From Bacteroidota bacterium (GTDB lineage Bacteria > Bacteroidota > Bacteroidia > B-17B0 > Aurantibacillaceae): a DNA stretch of 64,000 nt. Within the stretch, counting starts at the first letter, position 1. The number at the start of each line of letters is the position of its first letter. The notes below the pieces were generated by a model. It did no database searches and was not told the origin of the DNA. It saw only the letters and a program-made list of their open reading frames with translations. The stretch is from assembly GCA_013298715.1 (NCBI GenBank), contig JAAFIQ010000011.1, forward strand, positions 62,001 through 126,000, given 5' to 3'. Both the position numbers and the translations under genes were made by a program. Shown piece after piece: positions 8,470 through 17,904 of the stretch.

Positions 8470-9537
8470 ATGGTATCCACATTCGATATTAAAATCAATA
8501 AAATCGCTAAATCAAGAGTTAGTGAGTATGATGTAAATAATGTGCCTTTTGGCAAGTGCTTTAGCGATCACATGTTTGTAGCAGAATACGCTGATGGGAA
8601 ATGGCAAAAAGCATATATTGAGCCTTATGCAGATGTACCCATGAGCTACGCTACCAGTGCGTTGCATTATGGTCAAGCAATTTTTGAAGGAATGAAAGCT
8701 TATAAAAATGCTAATAATGAGGTATCTTTATTTAGACCTTTAGAAAATTTCAACCGATTAAATAAAAGCGCATTGCGTATGGCCATGCCCGAAGTTCCTG
8801 AGGAAATTTTTATAGGAGGTTTAATTGAACTTCTTAAATTGGATGAAGCATGGGTACCAACAAGCGATACAGGAAGTTTATACATTCGTCCGTTTATTAT
8901 TGCTACTGATGAAGCTATAGGGGTAAAATCAAGCGATACTTACAAATTTATTATTATTACTTGCCCAGCTGGTAAATACTACAGCGAGCCAATTCGTGTA
9001 CTTGTTGAAACAAATTATTTTAGGGCGGTGCATGGCGGTGTTGGTTTTGTTAAAGCAGCTGGTAACTATGGCAGAAGTTTGTATCCAACAAAATTGGCGC
9101 AACAAAAAGGCTACCAACAAGTAATTTGGACAGATAGTAAAACCCACCAATACGTTGAAGAGAGCGGTACTATGAACTTAATGTTTGTTATTGGCGATAC
9201 ACTTTTAACTCCAGAATTAAGTGATACAATTTTATCTGGGATTACACGAAAATCAGTTTTAGCCCTAGCTCACGAATGGGGAATGAAAGTTGAAGAAAGA
9301 AAAATTAGTATACGAGAAGTTATTACTGCACATGGCAATGGCACCTTACAAGAAGCCTTTGGAGTTGGAACCGCAGCAACTATTGCACAAATAATTACAA
9401 TTGGTTACGAAGGAAAAGATTACGATTTGCCTGCGGTAGAAACTCGCAAGTTCTCGAATAGAGTGGATGAAACGCTTAGAAATATTAGAAAAGGAAAAGG
9501 TCCAGATACTCAGAATTGGATGTTGAAGGTAAGTTAA
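8470..9537 (+). CDS. ilvE: Branched-chain amino acid aminotransferase
   Basis: This 355-residue PLP fold-type IV enzyme transfers amino groups between glutamate and the keto acids of Leu, Ile and Val. HYGQAIFEGMKAYK near residue 70 and YIRPFIIATDEAIGV near residue 140 are family blocks. The PLP lysine lies in GFVKAAGNYGRSL at about residue 195, and YVEESGTMNLMFVIG is the cofactor-phosphate region. Length matches the large (about 355 aa) IlvE subgroup. It appears monocistronic, with a strong intrinsic terminator just after its stop at 9548-9572 and a 156-base upstream spacer. Confidence 0.95.
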   Translation: MVSTFDIKINKIAKSRVSEYDVNNVPFGKCFSDHMFVAEYADGKWQKAYIEPYADVPMSYATSALHYGQAIFEGMKAYKNANNEVSLFRPLENFNRLNKSALRMAMPEVPEEIFIGGLIELLKLDEAWVPTSDTGSLYIRPFIIATDEAIGVKSSDTYKFIIITCPAGKYYSEPIRVLVETNYFRAVHGGVGFVKAAGNYGRSLYPTKLAQQKGYQQVIWTDSKTHQYVEESGTMNLMFVIGDTLLTPELSDTILSGITRKSVLALAHEWGMKVEERKISIREVITAHGNGTLQEAFGVGTAATIAQIITIGYEGKDYDLPAVETRKFSNRVDETLRNIRKGKGPDTQNWMLKVS

Positions 9538-9547
9538 CCAAAATTTT

Positions 9548-9572
9548 AAAGCTGATTAAGTCAGCTTTTTTT
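9548..9572 (+). terminator. Intrinsic terminator of ilvE
   Basis: An 8-bp stem AAAGCTGA/TCAGCTTT with a TTAAG loop is followed by a run of T. The next gene's ATG starts directly after the T-tract. Confidence 0.85.
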
Positions 9573-11483
9573 ATGTATAAAATTTTAAAAGAACATAGTT
9601 GGTTCATTATAATCTTTCTAAGTGTAGCCATTTTACGCTTATTACCTTTATTTAATTACCAACTCACGTTAGACGAACTGAGCGGCCTTGCCAGAACGCG
9701 TTTTGATACCTTTGGAGATTTAATTGAATTGGGTGTTAAAACTACTGACACACATCCTGCACTGGTACAACTAATTATTTTTGCCACTGTAAAGTTATTC
9801 GGTTACCACACTTGGATTGTAAAACTCCCCTTTATTCTATTTAGCTTATTTGGACTTTTGTATTTTTACAAATTTGGTTGCAAATTTTTCAATAAACAAA
9901 CAGGCATTGTGGCTGCAATAATAGCGGGCTTTTCGCTACTATTTGTTTTTTATGCACCAATAGCACGTATGTATTCAAGTGGTGTTTTTTTTAGTATTGC
10001 CCTACTCTATTATTTTACAAGTATATTTTTTAAGTATGAAAATTCAATAAAAAATTATTTTTTATTTGGTTTGTTCTGTCTGTTATGCGCACTTAATCAG
10101 CATTTAAATATGTTGTTTGCTTTTACTGTTGCTTTTTTCGGTTTATTTCATCTTAACAAAACAAATGCAAAAAATTATTTAATTACCTGTGGCATAATTG
10201 TTTTAGCGTATTTGCCACATCTGCCAGTAACCTTAGCACAATTTAAGGTTGGTGGAATTGGCCTAAACACTGATGGTTGGGTTGAAAAACCAGAGTGGTA
10301 TCAAGTATTTATATTTATAAAAATTTTACTTGGCACTGGCAAAAGTTATTTTGTTGTATTGGCCTTAATTGCCGTTTGTTGTTTCTTGAATAAAAAAATA
10401 AAACCAAGCGGTTTGCAAATTTTCCTCCTTGTACTTTTTGTATTTAATTACTTAATTATTTTTTCTTACTCAAACCTGCGTTCTTCAGTTTATCAATTTT
10501 ATGTAATGCAATTTAGCGGTGTGGCTTTTGTTATTGTAATTTCATCCTATTTAAACACAAAAAATAATTATTTATTTGGTGCAATAACAGTTCTATTGGC
10601 TTCAACTTTAATTTTTAAAACCTATTTAAAAAAGAATTATTACCAACAATGCGTAAAAACTGTTTTCGAAAATCAATTTGAAGTATTTGCTAAATACCAA
10701 AATTTAAAAGGAAAAGAAAATATTTCATCAGTTTTTTTTGATTGCGATGATTTTATGAAAACGTGGTTCTCACAAAAATACAATTGTTCTAAGCCACCTG
10801 TAATTAGCGGAGATTCAAGCATAAGTTCAACCAAAGCATTTGCTAATTATTTAGCAAACAATAAAACAAATTACATTGTAGTTGCATCTAGCTTTCCTCT
10901 CAATCAAGCTTTAGTGAAAGAGTATTACCCCTATCTAATAGAAAGTTATCAAACACAAGCCATTAACATTAAAGTATATTCTAAACTAAAATCTGATAGT
11001 GTAAGCGTTAACGATGATCAAATTTTATATTACTCCAATTTTTATAACAAACAACAATTCAACTATCCTTCGAACGCCAGCCTTCCAATACCCCTAGATT
11101 CACTTAATGAATTTCCGTTTGGTATTCATTCAAATTTAAATGCTTGCACCAGTAAAGAAGGACAATATGTTTTATTAAAATCAAAACTTAAATTATCAAA
11201 ACCACAAACGTTTAATTTGGCTGCTTGCCTTATGAATAAAAGTATTGACGATAAAGAATCGTACGCATACACCGATGAGAATATGAATTCATTTGTAGTA
11301 AATAAGGATAGCACAGTTACCTTATACGCTGGCGCCTATTGCGGAACAAAATATAAAAACTATAAAGATAAAGCTAAATTTAGCGCCTACTTGTGGAACA
11401 GAGATAAAAAACCTGCTACATTATTAAACTTTGAAATTAAAACTCTTGATTTTTGGACAAAAAAATGGAATTACTGGGAATAA
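9573..11483 (+). CDS. Membrane glycosyltransferase, ArnT/PMT-like (GT-C fold)
   Basis: The protein (636 residues from this start) has an N-terminal half with about ten hydrophobic helices and a soluble C-terminal part from about residue 370. The first loop carries LDELSGLARTRFD and the TDTHPALVQLIIF segment, resembling the acidic donor/acceptor loop of GT-C enzymes such as ArnT and dolichyl-phosphate-mannose glycosyltransferases. ARMYSSGVFFSIALLYYFT is a second family block. These enzymes use polyprenyl-phosphate sugars at the periplasmic face. A longer frame from 9516 would overlap ilvE and cross its terminator, so I chose the ATG at 9573. The acceptor is unknown. Confidence 0.8.
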   Translation: MYKILKEHSWFIIIFLSVAILRLLPLFNYQLTLDELSGLARTRFDTFGDLIELGVKTTDTHPALVQLIIFATVKLFGYHTWIVKLPFILFSLFGLLYFYKFGCKFFNKQTGIVAAIIAGFSLLFVFYAPIARMYSSGVFFSIALLYYFTSIFFKYENSIKNYFLFGLFCLLCALNQHLNMLFAFTVAFFGLFHLNKTNAKNYLITCGIIVLAYLPHLPVTLAQFKVGGIGLNTDGWVEKPEWYQVFIFIKILLGTGKSYFVVLALIAVCCFLNKKIKPSGLQIFLLVLFVFNYLIIFSYSNLRSSVYQFYVMQFSGVAFVIVISSYLNTKNNYLFGAITVLLASTLIFKTYLKKNYYQQCVKTVFENQFEVFAKYQNLKGKENISSVFFDCDDFMKTWFSQKYNCSKPPVISGDSSISSTKAFANYLANNKTNYIVVASSFPLNQALVKEYYPYLIESYQTQAINIKVYSKLKSDSVSVNDDQILYYSNFYNKQQFNYPSNASLPIPLDSLNEFPFGIHSNLNACTSKEGQYVLLKSKLKLSKPQTFNLAACLMNKSIDDKESYAYTDENMNSFVVNKDSTVTLYAGAYCGTKYKNYKDKAKFSAYLWNRDKKPATLLNFEIKTLDFWTKKWNYWE

Positions 11484-11612
11484 TTTATTACCTATAACTT
11501 TCCTAAGTTTTAATCTTATACTTAAAAATTAGTTTAAAACTATTAATACTTTCTTTCTCACATTTTTTGTATTTGATTGTAACTTCAACAACTATAAAAT
11601 TTGTTCTACTAA

Positions 11613-14495
11613 ATGAAATCTGTAAACATTGTTGATGATGAAAACATTGAGGTAATTGGTGCACGTTCGCATAACCTTAAGGATATAAGCCTTACTATTC
11701 CTCGAAATAAATTGGTTGTGCTTACTGGCCTGAGTGGCAGTGGCAAATCAAGCCTAGCCTTTGATACTATATATGCTGAAGGACAACGTCGCTATATTGA
11801 AAGTTTTAGTAGTTACGCTCGCCAATTTTTAGGAAGCCTAGAACGACCAGATGTAGATAAAATTTCTGGTTTAAGCCCTGTAATTTCTATTGAACAAAAA
11901 ACAGTAAACAAAAATCCACGCTCTACAGTAGGTACCATTACTGAAATTTATGATTTTATGCGTTTACTATTTGCGCGTGCTGGTGAGGCGTACAGCTATA
12001 ATACTGGCGAAAAAATGGTACGTTATAGCGACGATCAAATTGTAGATTTAATTTTAGAAAAGTATAATTCGAAAAAAATAAATTTATTAGCGCCAGTTGT
12101 AAAAGGACGTAAAGGCCACTACAGAGAGCTGTTTGAAGACATTCGCAAAAAAGGTTTTAATAAAGTAAGAGTTGATGGTGTTGTTGTAGATATTACACCT
12201 AAAATGCAAGTAGATAGGTACAAAGTACACGATATTGAAATGGTGATTGATAGAATTGAAGTACTGAAAGATTCTAAATCACGTATCAACCAAAGCCTGC
12301 AAGTTGCTATGAAACATGGTAAAGGCACCATAATGGTTTTAGAGCAAGGAGATGAAACGCAAACAAAACAAAAAACAAAAACGCAAGCATTTGGTTTTGG
12401 AAAAGTACAATTCTATAGCCGTTTACTCATGTGCCCTACAACAGGCATTAGTTATGACGAACCTGCGCCAAATTTGTTTTCGTTCAATTCACCCTATGGT
12501 GCATGTCCGCAATGCAACGGACTTGGGGTAGTATCAGAAGTTGCCATAGATAAAATTGTACCAAATACAAAATTATCCATTGCAAAAGGCGCTATTTCTG
12601 CAATTGGCACTAGCAAAGGCACTTGGATTTTTAAACAACTAGAAGCAATTGGCAAAGCTTTAGATTTTACGTTAGATACCCCATTTGAAGACATTAGTGA
12701 TGAAGCTGTAAATGTTATTCTATACGGTAGCGAAGAGTTATACAAAATCACCACCGAATCAGGAAGTTACAACACATCGTTCGAAGGCATTGCAACTTTT
12801 ATAACTAAACAAGCCGAAGAAGACCCTAGCCCCGGCGTTCAGCGTTGGGCGCAAGGATTCACCAACAAAAAAAACTGTACAACGTGCAATGGAACACGTT
12901 TAAAAAAAGAAGCCTTGTATTTTAAAATTGCCGAAAAAAACATTTCAGAATTGGCTGAAATGGACATTTCTATTTTACAGACATGGTTTAATAACGTTGA
13001 AAAAAAATTAGACAAAAAACAAAGCATTATTGCAAAAGAAGTTGTAAAAGAAATAAAAAGCCGCATACAATTTTTAATGGAAGTTGGTTTAGATTATGTA
13101 ACACTTAACCGCTCAAGCAAAACATTAAGCGGTGGCGAGGCACAGCGGATAAGGCTTGCCACGCAAATTGGTTCGCAACTCGTTGGCGTGCTTTACATTT
13201 TAGATGAGCCAAGCATTGGTTTACATCAACGTGATAATGTGCGCTTAATAACTGCATTAAAAAATTTGCGCGATGTTGGCAACAGCGTTTTGGTAGTCGA
13301 GCATGATAAAGACATGATTTTAGAAAGCGATTATGTGATTGATATTGGTCCTGGAGCTGGTGCACATGGCGGAAGAATTGTTGCCGCAGCTACTCCAAAG
13401 CAAATGCTAAAATTTGATACACTTACATCAAATTACATCACTGGTAAATTAAATATTGAAGTTCCAAAAACAAGAAGAAAAGGAAACGGCAAAAAAATTA
13501 CTTTAAAAAATTGCACAGGACATAATTTAAAAAACGTAAGTATAGATTTTCCACTTGGTAAATTTATTTGTGTTACTGGTGTTAGTGGTAGTGGCAAAAG
13601 CAGCTTAATTAACGAAACACTTTATCCAATATTATCCGCACATTTTTATAACAGCGAAAAAAAACCGTTAGCATACAAAACAATAACTGGTTTAGAAAAT
13701 ATTGATAAAGTAATTGATATCGATCAAAGTCCAATTGGCAGAACACCACGAAGCAATCCTGCAACTTACACTAATGTGTTTAGCGACATTAGAAATTTAT
13801 TTGCAGAAATACCAGAAGCAAAAATTCGTGGCTATAAACCAGGCAGGTTTTCTTTTAATGTAAAAGGCGGCAGATGCGAAACCTGTGGCGGTGCAGGTTT
13901 AAAAACAATTGAAATGAATTTTTTACCAGATGTTTATGTGAATTGTGATACATGTAACGGAAAACGTTATAACAGGGAAACTTTAGAAATTCGCTTTAAA
14001 GGAAAATCGATTAGTGATATACTAAACATGACAATTGACCAAGCTTGCGAGTTTTTTGAAAACAACCCAACAATTTACAGGCAAACAAAAACTTTACAGG
14101 ATGTGGGGTTAGGCTACATAACCCTTGGGCAACAAGCCACAACTTTAAGTGGTGGCGAAGCACAACGGGTAAAACTTGCAACTGAATTAAGCAAGCGAGA
14201 TACTGGCAATACATTTTATATTTTAGATGAACCAACCACCGGACTGCATTTTGAAGACATACGTGTATTGCTTGGCGTGCTTAACAAATTGGTAGATAGC
14301 GGAAATACAGTATTAGTTATTGAACACAATTTAGACATTATAAAAGTTGCTGATTATATAATAGACCTAGGTCTTGAGGGAGGTAAAGGTGGCGGAGAAA
14401 TTTTGTTTACAGGCACACCTGAAGAATTAGCCAAAAGTAAAAAAAGTTACACTGCTCCATTTTTAAAGAAAGAGCTTCATAATAAGAAAGTTTAG
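11613..14495 (+). CDS. uvrA: Excinuclease ABC subunit A
   Basis: The 960-residue damage-recognition ATPase of nucleotide excision repair has two ABC modules. The first Walker A is [20 protein letters not shown] and the first signature is [18 protein letters not shown]. The second Walker A is [17 protein letters not shown] and its signature is [17 protein letters not shown]. Zinc-finger cysteines are visible as CPQCNGLG and CETCGGAG...CDTCNGKRY. Length is normal for the family. It loads UvrB onto damaged DNA. It is convergent with kdsA, 6 bases apart, and no terminator hairpin is obvious in the gap. Confidence 0.97.
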   Translation: MKSVNIVDDENIEVIGARSHNLKDISLTIPRNKLVVLTGLSGSGKSSLAFDTIYAEGQRRYIESFSSYARQFLGSLERPDVDKISGLSPVISIEQKTVNKNPRSTVGTITEIYDFMRLLFARAGEAYSYNTGEKMVRYSDDQIVDLILEKYNSKKINLLAPVVKGRKGHYRELFEDIRKKGFNKVRVDGVVVDITPKMQVDRYKVHDIEMVIDRIEVLKDSKSRINQSLQVAMKHGKGTIMVLEQGDETQTKQKTKTQAFGFGKVQFYSRLLMCPTTGISYDEPAPNLFSFNSPYGACPQCNGLGVVSEVAIDKIVPNTKLSIAKGAISAIGTSKGTWIFKQLEAIGKALDFTLDTPFEDISDEAVNVILYGSEELYKITTESGSYNTSFEGIATFITKQAEEDPSPGVQRWAQGFTNKKNCTTCNGTRLKKEALYFKIAEKNISELAEMDISILQTWFNNVEKKLDKKQSIIAKEVVKEIKSRIQFLMEVGLDYVTLNRSSKTLSGGEAQRIRLATQIGSQLVGVLYILDEPSIGLHQRDNVRLITALKNLRDVGNSVLVVEHDKDMILESDYVIDIGPGAGAHGGRIVAAATPKQMLKFDTLTSNYITGKLNIEVPKTRRKGNGKKITLKNCTGHNLKNVSIDFPLGKFICVTGVSGSGKSSLINETLYPILSAHFYNSEKKPLAYKTITGLENIDKVIDIDQSPIGRTPRSNPATYTNVFSDIRNLFAEIPEAKIRGYKPGRFSFNVKGGRCETCGGAGLKTIEMNFLPDVYVNCDTCNGKRYNRETLEIRFKGKSISDILNMTIDQACEFFENNPTIYRQTKTLQDVGLGYITLGQQATTLSGGEAQRVKLATELSKRDTGNTFYILDEPTTGLHFEDIRVLLGVLNKLVDSGNTVLVIEHNLDIIKVADYIIDLGLEGGKGGGEILFTGTPEELAKSKKSYTAPFLKKELHNKKV

Positions 14496-14501
14496 CTAAA
14501 A

Positions 14502-15332
14502 CTAGCGGTACTTAACTTCTAAATTGTGTATTTCAATTAAAGGTTTTAAAAATTCTTCTAAATCGTTAACACAAAGTTGAGAAGCCGCGTCGCATAAAGC
14601 TTTTTCAGGTTCTGGATGCGTTTCAATAAAAACGCCATCTACGCCACTTGCAACGCCTGCCCTACTCAATACTGGTAAAAATTCACGCATCCCCCCTTTA
14701 GCATCGCTACTTGGTATACCATACTTGCGTACGCAATGTGTAATATCAAACACAACAGGGTAGCCCAAATTATTCATGTGAAAAAAACTACGCGGATCAA
14801 CAATCAAATCATTGTACCCAAAAGTATATCCACGCTCTGTTAAAATTACTTTATCGTTCCCACTATCAATACACTTTTGTAGTGGGTGCTTCATATTATC
14901 TGGTGCTAAAAATTGACCATGTTTAATATTTACAACTGCACCTGTTTTAGCCGCAGCAACTAGTAACGAACTTTGCATACACAAGTATGCTGGTATTTGC
15001 AATACATCACACACCTCTGCTGCCGGGGCCGCTTGCTCGTGTGAGTGTATATCGGTTAAAACTGGAAAACCAAACTGTTCTTTTATCTTTGCTAACAAGG
15101 CAACACCTTTTGCAAGCCCCGGTCCATCGTAGTATTTTAAACTACTGCGATTATCTTTCGTAAACGATGATTTGTAAATAATCTTAATATTTAATTTTTC
15201 TTGCACCTCACGCAGCTTTTCTGCGGTTTTCATCATTATACTCTCCTCCTCAATTACACAAGGCCCGCTTATTAAAAATAATTCGTTTGCGCCGCATGGT
15301 ATATTCCCAACATTTACAATTTTTTTTGTCAT
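14502..15332 (-). CDS. kdsA: 3-deoxy-8-phosphooctulonate synthase (KDO-8-P synthase)
   Basis: This 276-residue cytosolic enzyme condenses phosphoenolpyruvate with arabinose 5-phosphate to give KDO-8-phosphate for the LPS inner core. FLISGPCVIEEE, YKSSFTKDNRSS, ILTERGYTFGYNDLIVDPRS and VFDITHCVRKYG are KdsA/DAHP-family blocks. GVDGVFIETHPEPEKALCDA near the C-terminus is typical. The gene appears monocistronic. It is the clearest sign in the window of a Gram-negative LPS-type envelope, alongside the GT9 gene. Confidence 0.95.
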   Translation of the reverse strand: MTKKIVNVGNIPCGANELFLISGPCVIEEESIMMKTAEKLREVQEKLNIKIIYKSSFTKDNRSSLKYYDGPGLAKGVALLAKIKEQFGFPVLTDIHSHEQAAPAAEVCDVLQIPAYLCMQSSLLVAAAKTGAVVNIKHGQFLAPDNMKHPLQKCIDSGNDKVILTERGYTFGYNDLIVDPRSFFHMNNLGYPVVFDITHCVRKYGIPSSDAKGGMREFLPVLSRAGVASGVDGVFIETHPEPEKALCDAASQLCVNDLEEFLKPLIEIHNLEVKYR

Positions 15333-15442
15333 CGTGTTTCTTTAAAAAATTTATACTGTAAATGTAATAAAACTATTACGATTTGATAACCTTACTTTAA
15401 TTCAACTTTAAAGTTAAAAACTGAATTTTGTAAAATTAGTTT

Positions 15443-16345
15443 ATGATGAAATTAAAAAACGCTTACATTGTTCCTTTTCTTATTACAATTCTACTCTATG
15501 GCTGTAACAAGCAGGCAGATGATAACTCTATAAATATTTCTGGCTCTGATACAGAATTATCAATGGTAGAGTCTTTGGCAGAAAATTTTAATAAACGAGA
15601 TTCTAGTTCGCACTTTAAGGTGAAAGGTGGTGGCAGTCAGCAAGGTATTACCGATTTAATAGAGAATAAAAGTGTGATTGCAAATTCATCACGCATTATT
15701 TTAGACTCAGAAATTGAGAAAGCAAAAAAAAATGGTGTAGAGGTTTTACAAATAATGTTTGCAACAGATGCGTTAGTTATAATTACAAACTCTAAATTAG
15801 GTGTCGATAGTTTAACATTAAAACAAGTTGAGTATATTTTCGCAGAGAAAATTATTAATTGGAAGGAGGTTGGAGGTCCTGATTTACCAATAAACATTTA
15901 TACGCGCGATTCTTTATCTGGCACACATTGGTTTTTAAAACATAAATTTAACATTGGGAAGATAAAATCTTCCAAAACATTAAACAATACTGGTGAAATT
16001 ATTAAAGCTATTAGAAACGATATAGGTGGAATTAGCTACTCTGGCTTGCAAGGTGTTATTGAAAAAGATGGTAAACCGAACGGCAGTATTTGGAGTATGC
16101 CAATTAGTATTGATGAGCACCACAAGGCCATTACTCCGCTTAATATCACTTCCGTAATGAAAGGGGAATATCCACTTAAAAGACCTCTTTATCAATTTAT
16201 AAATAAAAGCAAATTGCCACTTGTTAAAAATTTTATTTTGTATGAGTTAAGTGGCGATGGACAAAGAGAAATAGGAAATCATGGATTCTATCCAATAAAT
16301 GACTACCAAAAGCAAATTAATTTACTTAATGGTTTTGAATTCTAA
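15443..16345 (+). CDS. PstS-like phosphate-binding lipoprotein
   Basis: The 300-residue protein has a lipoprotein signal (ILLYGCNKQ, Cys at about residue 21). A PBP-like domain follows, with SGSDTELSMVESLAENF, GGGSQQGITDL and YTRDSLSGTHWFLKH, which correspond to phosphate-contact loops of PstS family proteins. It should sit in the periplasm, attached to the membrane. The usual pstCAB genes are absent; the next gene, 88 bases on and in the same direction, is a PiT permease. It may serve phosphate sensing, or feed an ABC transporter encoded elsewhere. The assignment to the PstS-like family is good; specificity is inferred. Confidence 0.82.
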   Translation: MMKLKNAYIVPFLITILLYGCNKQADDNSINISGSDTELSMVESLAENFNKRDSSSHFKVKGGGSQQGITDLIENKSVIANSSRIILDSEIEKAKKNGVEVLQIMFATDALVIITNSKLGVDSLTLKQVEYIFAEKIINWKEVGGPDLPINIYTRDSLSGTHWFLKHKFNIGKIKSSKTLNNTGEIIKAIRNDIGGISYSGLQGVIEKDGKPNGSIWSMPISIDEHHKAITPLNITSVMKGEYPLKRPLYQFINKSKLPLVKNFILYELSGDGQREIGNHGFYPINDYQKQINLLNGFEF

Positions 16346-16432
16346 TACTTTGAAATCTGCTTCACCTCTTAACCTTAACTTAACAATCTATTTTACTTAA
16401 TTAATTACTTTTACCACTTTTATTATTACTTT

Positions 16433-17833
16433 ATGTTAGGATTATCTACTGGACTATTTGCGCTCTTAATTATTTGCATTGTATTGGCAGTTGCGTTTGA
16501 ATTTATCAATGGGTTTCACGACACTGCAAATGCAGTAGCCACAGTTATCTACACCAACAGTTTAAAACCAACTGTAGCTGTAGTTCTAAGTGGTTTTTTT
16601 AATTTTTTAGGTGTGTTTTTGGGAGGAATTGGTGTTACAATGGGTATAGTAAACCTTTTACCTACGGAGGTTTTAATCGATGATAACATTGCGCATAGTG
16701 TGAGTATGATTCTTGCAATTTTATTAACTTCGATACTTTGGAATTTTGGTACCTGGTTTGTTGGTTTACCAGCTTCTTCTTCACACACGTTAATTGGGTC
16801 AATATTAGGAATTGGTATTGCCTTAGGTGTTATTGGGCATAAAAGCTCTGTAAACTGGGGCAAAGCACAAGAAATTGGAGCAGCGCTTTTAATATCGCCT
16901 CTGTTTGGATTTGCTGCTGCTATTTTTATGATGTTTTTATTTAAGCGATTAATTAAGAACGATTATATATACAAAGAACCGATTCCTGGAAAAACACCTC
17001 CAACGTGGATTAGAGCCTTACTCACATTTTGTTGTTGCTCTGTTAGTGCCGCCCATGGTAGCAACGATGGCCAAAAGGGCATTGGCTTAATGATGTTGAT
17101 TTTAATCGTATTTCTGCCAAAAGATTATGTTATAAATCCAAACGCAAAGTTTAACGATATTTCGAAGTCGCAAACAGAAATTGTACGTTTAATGAGTTTA
17201 GTTGATACAACACGTTTAGCTCAAAAACCAGATATGTTGTGGTATACCGATGTAAACAAATCATTAGCCAATCTGGAAACAGAATTTACAAAAATGATTT
17301 CTTTCGATTCTGTTTCAACAAAAACTAAAGTTGAATTAAGAAAATCAGTTGTAGTTATCTCCAAAAACATAGATAAACTTATCTCTTCAGATAACTTAAC
17401 TTTATCAACTAATGAAATAGCAGCTTTAAAATCGAATGTTACAACATTAAAAAGTACAATCGATTTTGCGCCTGATTGGGTGAAGGTAATTATTTCGATA
17501 GCGCTTGGTTTAGGCACTATGATTGGTTGGAAACGTATTGTAGAAACAGTTGGTTCGAAAATTGGAAAACAAAACATGAGTTATGCTCAAGGTGCCGCCG
17601 CACAAATTGTAGGCTCAAGTACAATTGCTTTAACAACATTTTTTAAATTACCAGTATCAACCACACACGTGTTGTCATCAGCAATTGCTGGAACCATGGT
17701 AGCGAAAAAGGGCCTAAAAAATCTTCAGAAAAAAACAATACGTAATATTGTTTTAGCCTGGGTACTCACACTTCCTGTAACCATTATTCTTTCTGGAGGC
17801 TTGTTTTTATTATTCAGAGCTATTTCTGGATAG
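16433..17833 (+). CDS. PiT family inorganic phosphate transporter
   Basis: The 466-residue inner-membrane symporter has the two inverted PiT signatures: FINGFHDTANAVATVIYT near residue 25 and AHGSNDGQKGIGLM near residue 208. LPASSSHTLIGSILGIGIAL and LPVSTTHVLSSAIAGTM are the paired downstream blocks. Between the halves, about residues 228-345 form a hydrophilic, partly coiled-coil insertion ending in FAPDWVKVIISIALGLGT. PiT proteins import phosphate with a proton, sodium or metal-phosphate complex. It is probably co-transcribed with the PstS-like gene. Confidence 0.92.
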   Translation: MLGLSTGLFALLIICIVLAVAFEFINGFHDTANAVATVIYTNSLKPTVAVVLSGFFNFLGVFLGGIGVTMGIVNLLPTEVLIDDNIAHSVSMILAILLTSILWNFGTWFVGLPASSSHTLIGSILGIGIALGVIGHKSSVNWGKAQEIGAALLISPLFGFAAAIFMMFLFKRLIKNDYIYKEPIPGKTPPTWIRALLTFCCCSVSAAHGSNDGQKGIGLMMLILIVFLPKDYVINPNAKFNDISKSQTEIVRLMSLVDTTRLAQKPDMLWYTDVNKSLANLETEFTKMISFDSVSTKTKVELRKSVVVISKNIDKLISSDNLTLSTNEIAALKSNVTTLKSTIDFAPDWVKVIISIALGLGTMIGWKRIVETVGSKIGKQNMSYAQGAAAQIVGSSTIALTTFFKLPVSTTHVLSSAIAGTMVAKKGLKNLQKKTIRNIVLAWVLTLPVTIILSGGLFLLFRAISG

Positions 17834-17904
17834 TGTTAATAAGATTACTTCGTAAGCTTGTTAATTGGAGTTAAGAAAACAAAAATCTCCATTTATCATT
17901 ACTT

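Noticed and set aside
9516-9572. Upstream extension of the membrane glycosyltransferase to 9516
   Set aside because: It would overlap ilvE and include the terminator hairpin as codons; the ATG at 9573 precedes the first membrane segment.
12119-13365. Several minus-strand frames inside uvrA
   Set aside because: They are antisense shadows of a highly conserved gene; none shows a recognisable domain.
17862-17896. TGGAG/CTCCA pair between the PiT and dihydroorotase genes as a terminator
   Set aside because: The stem is only five base pairs with a loop of about 20, which is too weak to call.
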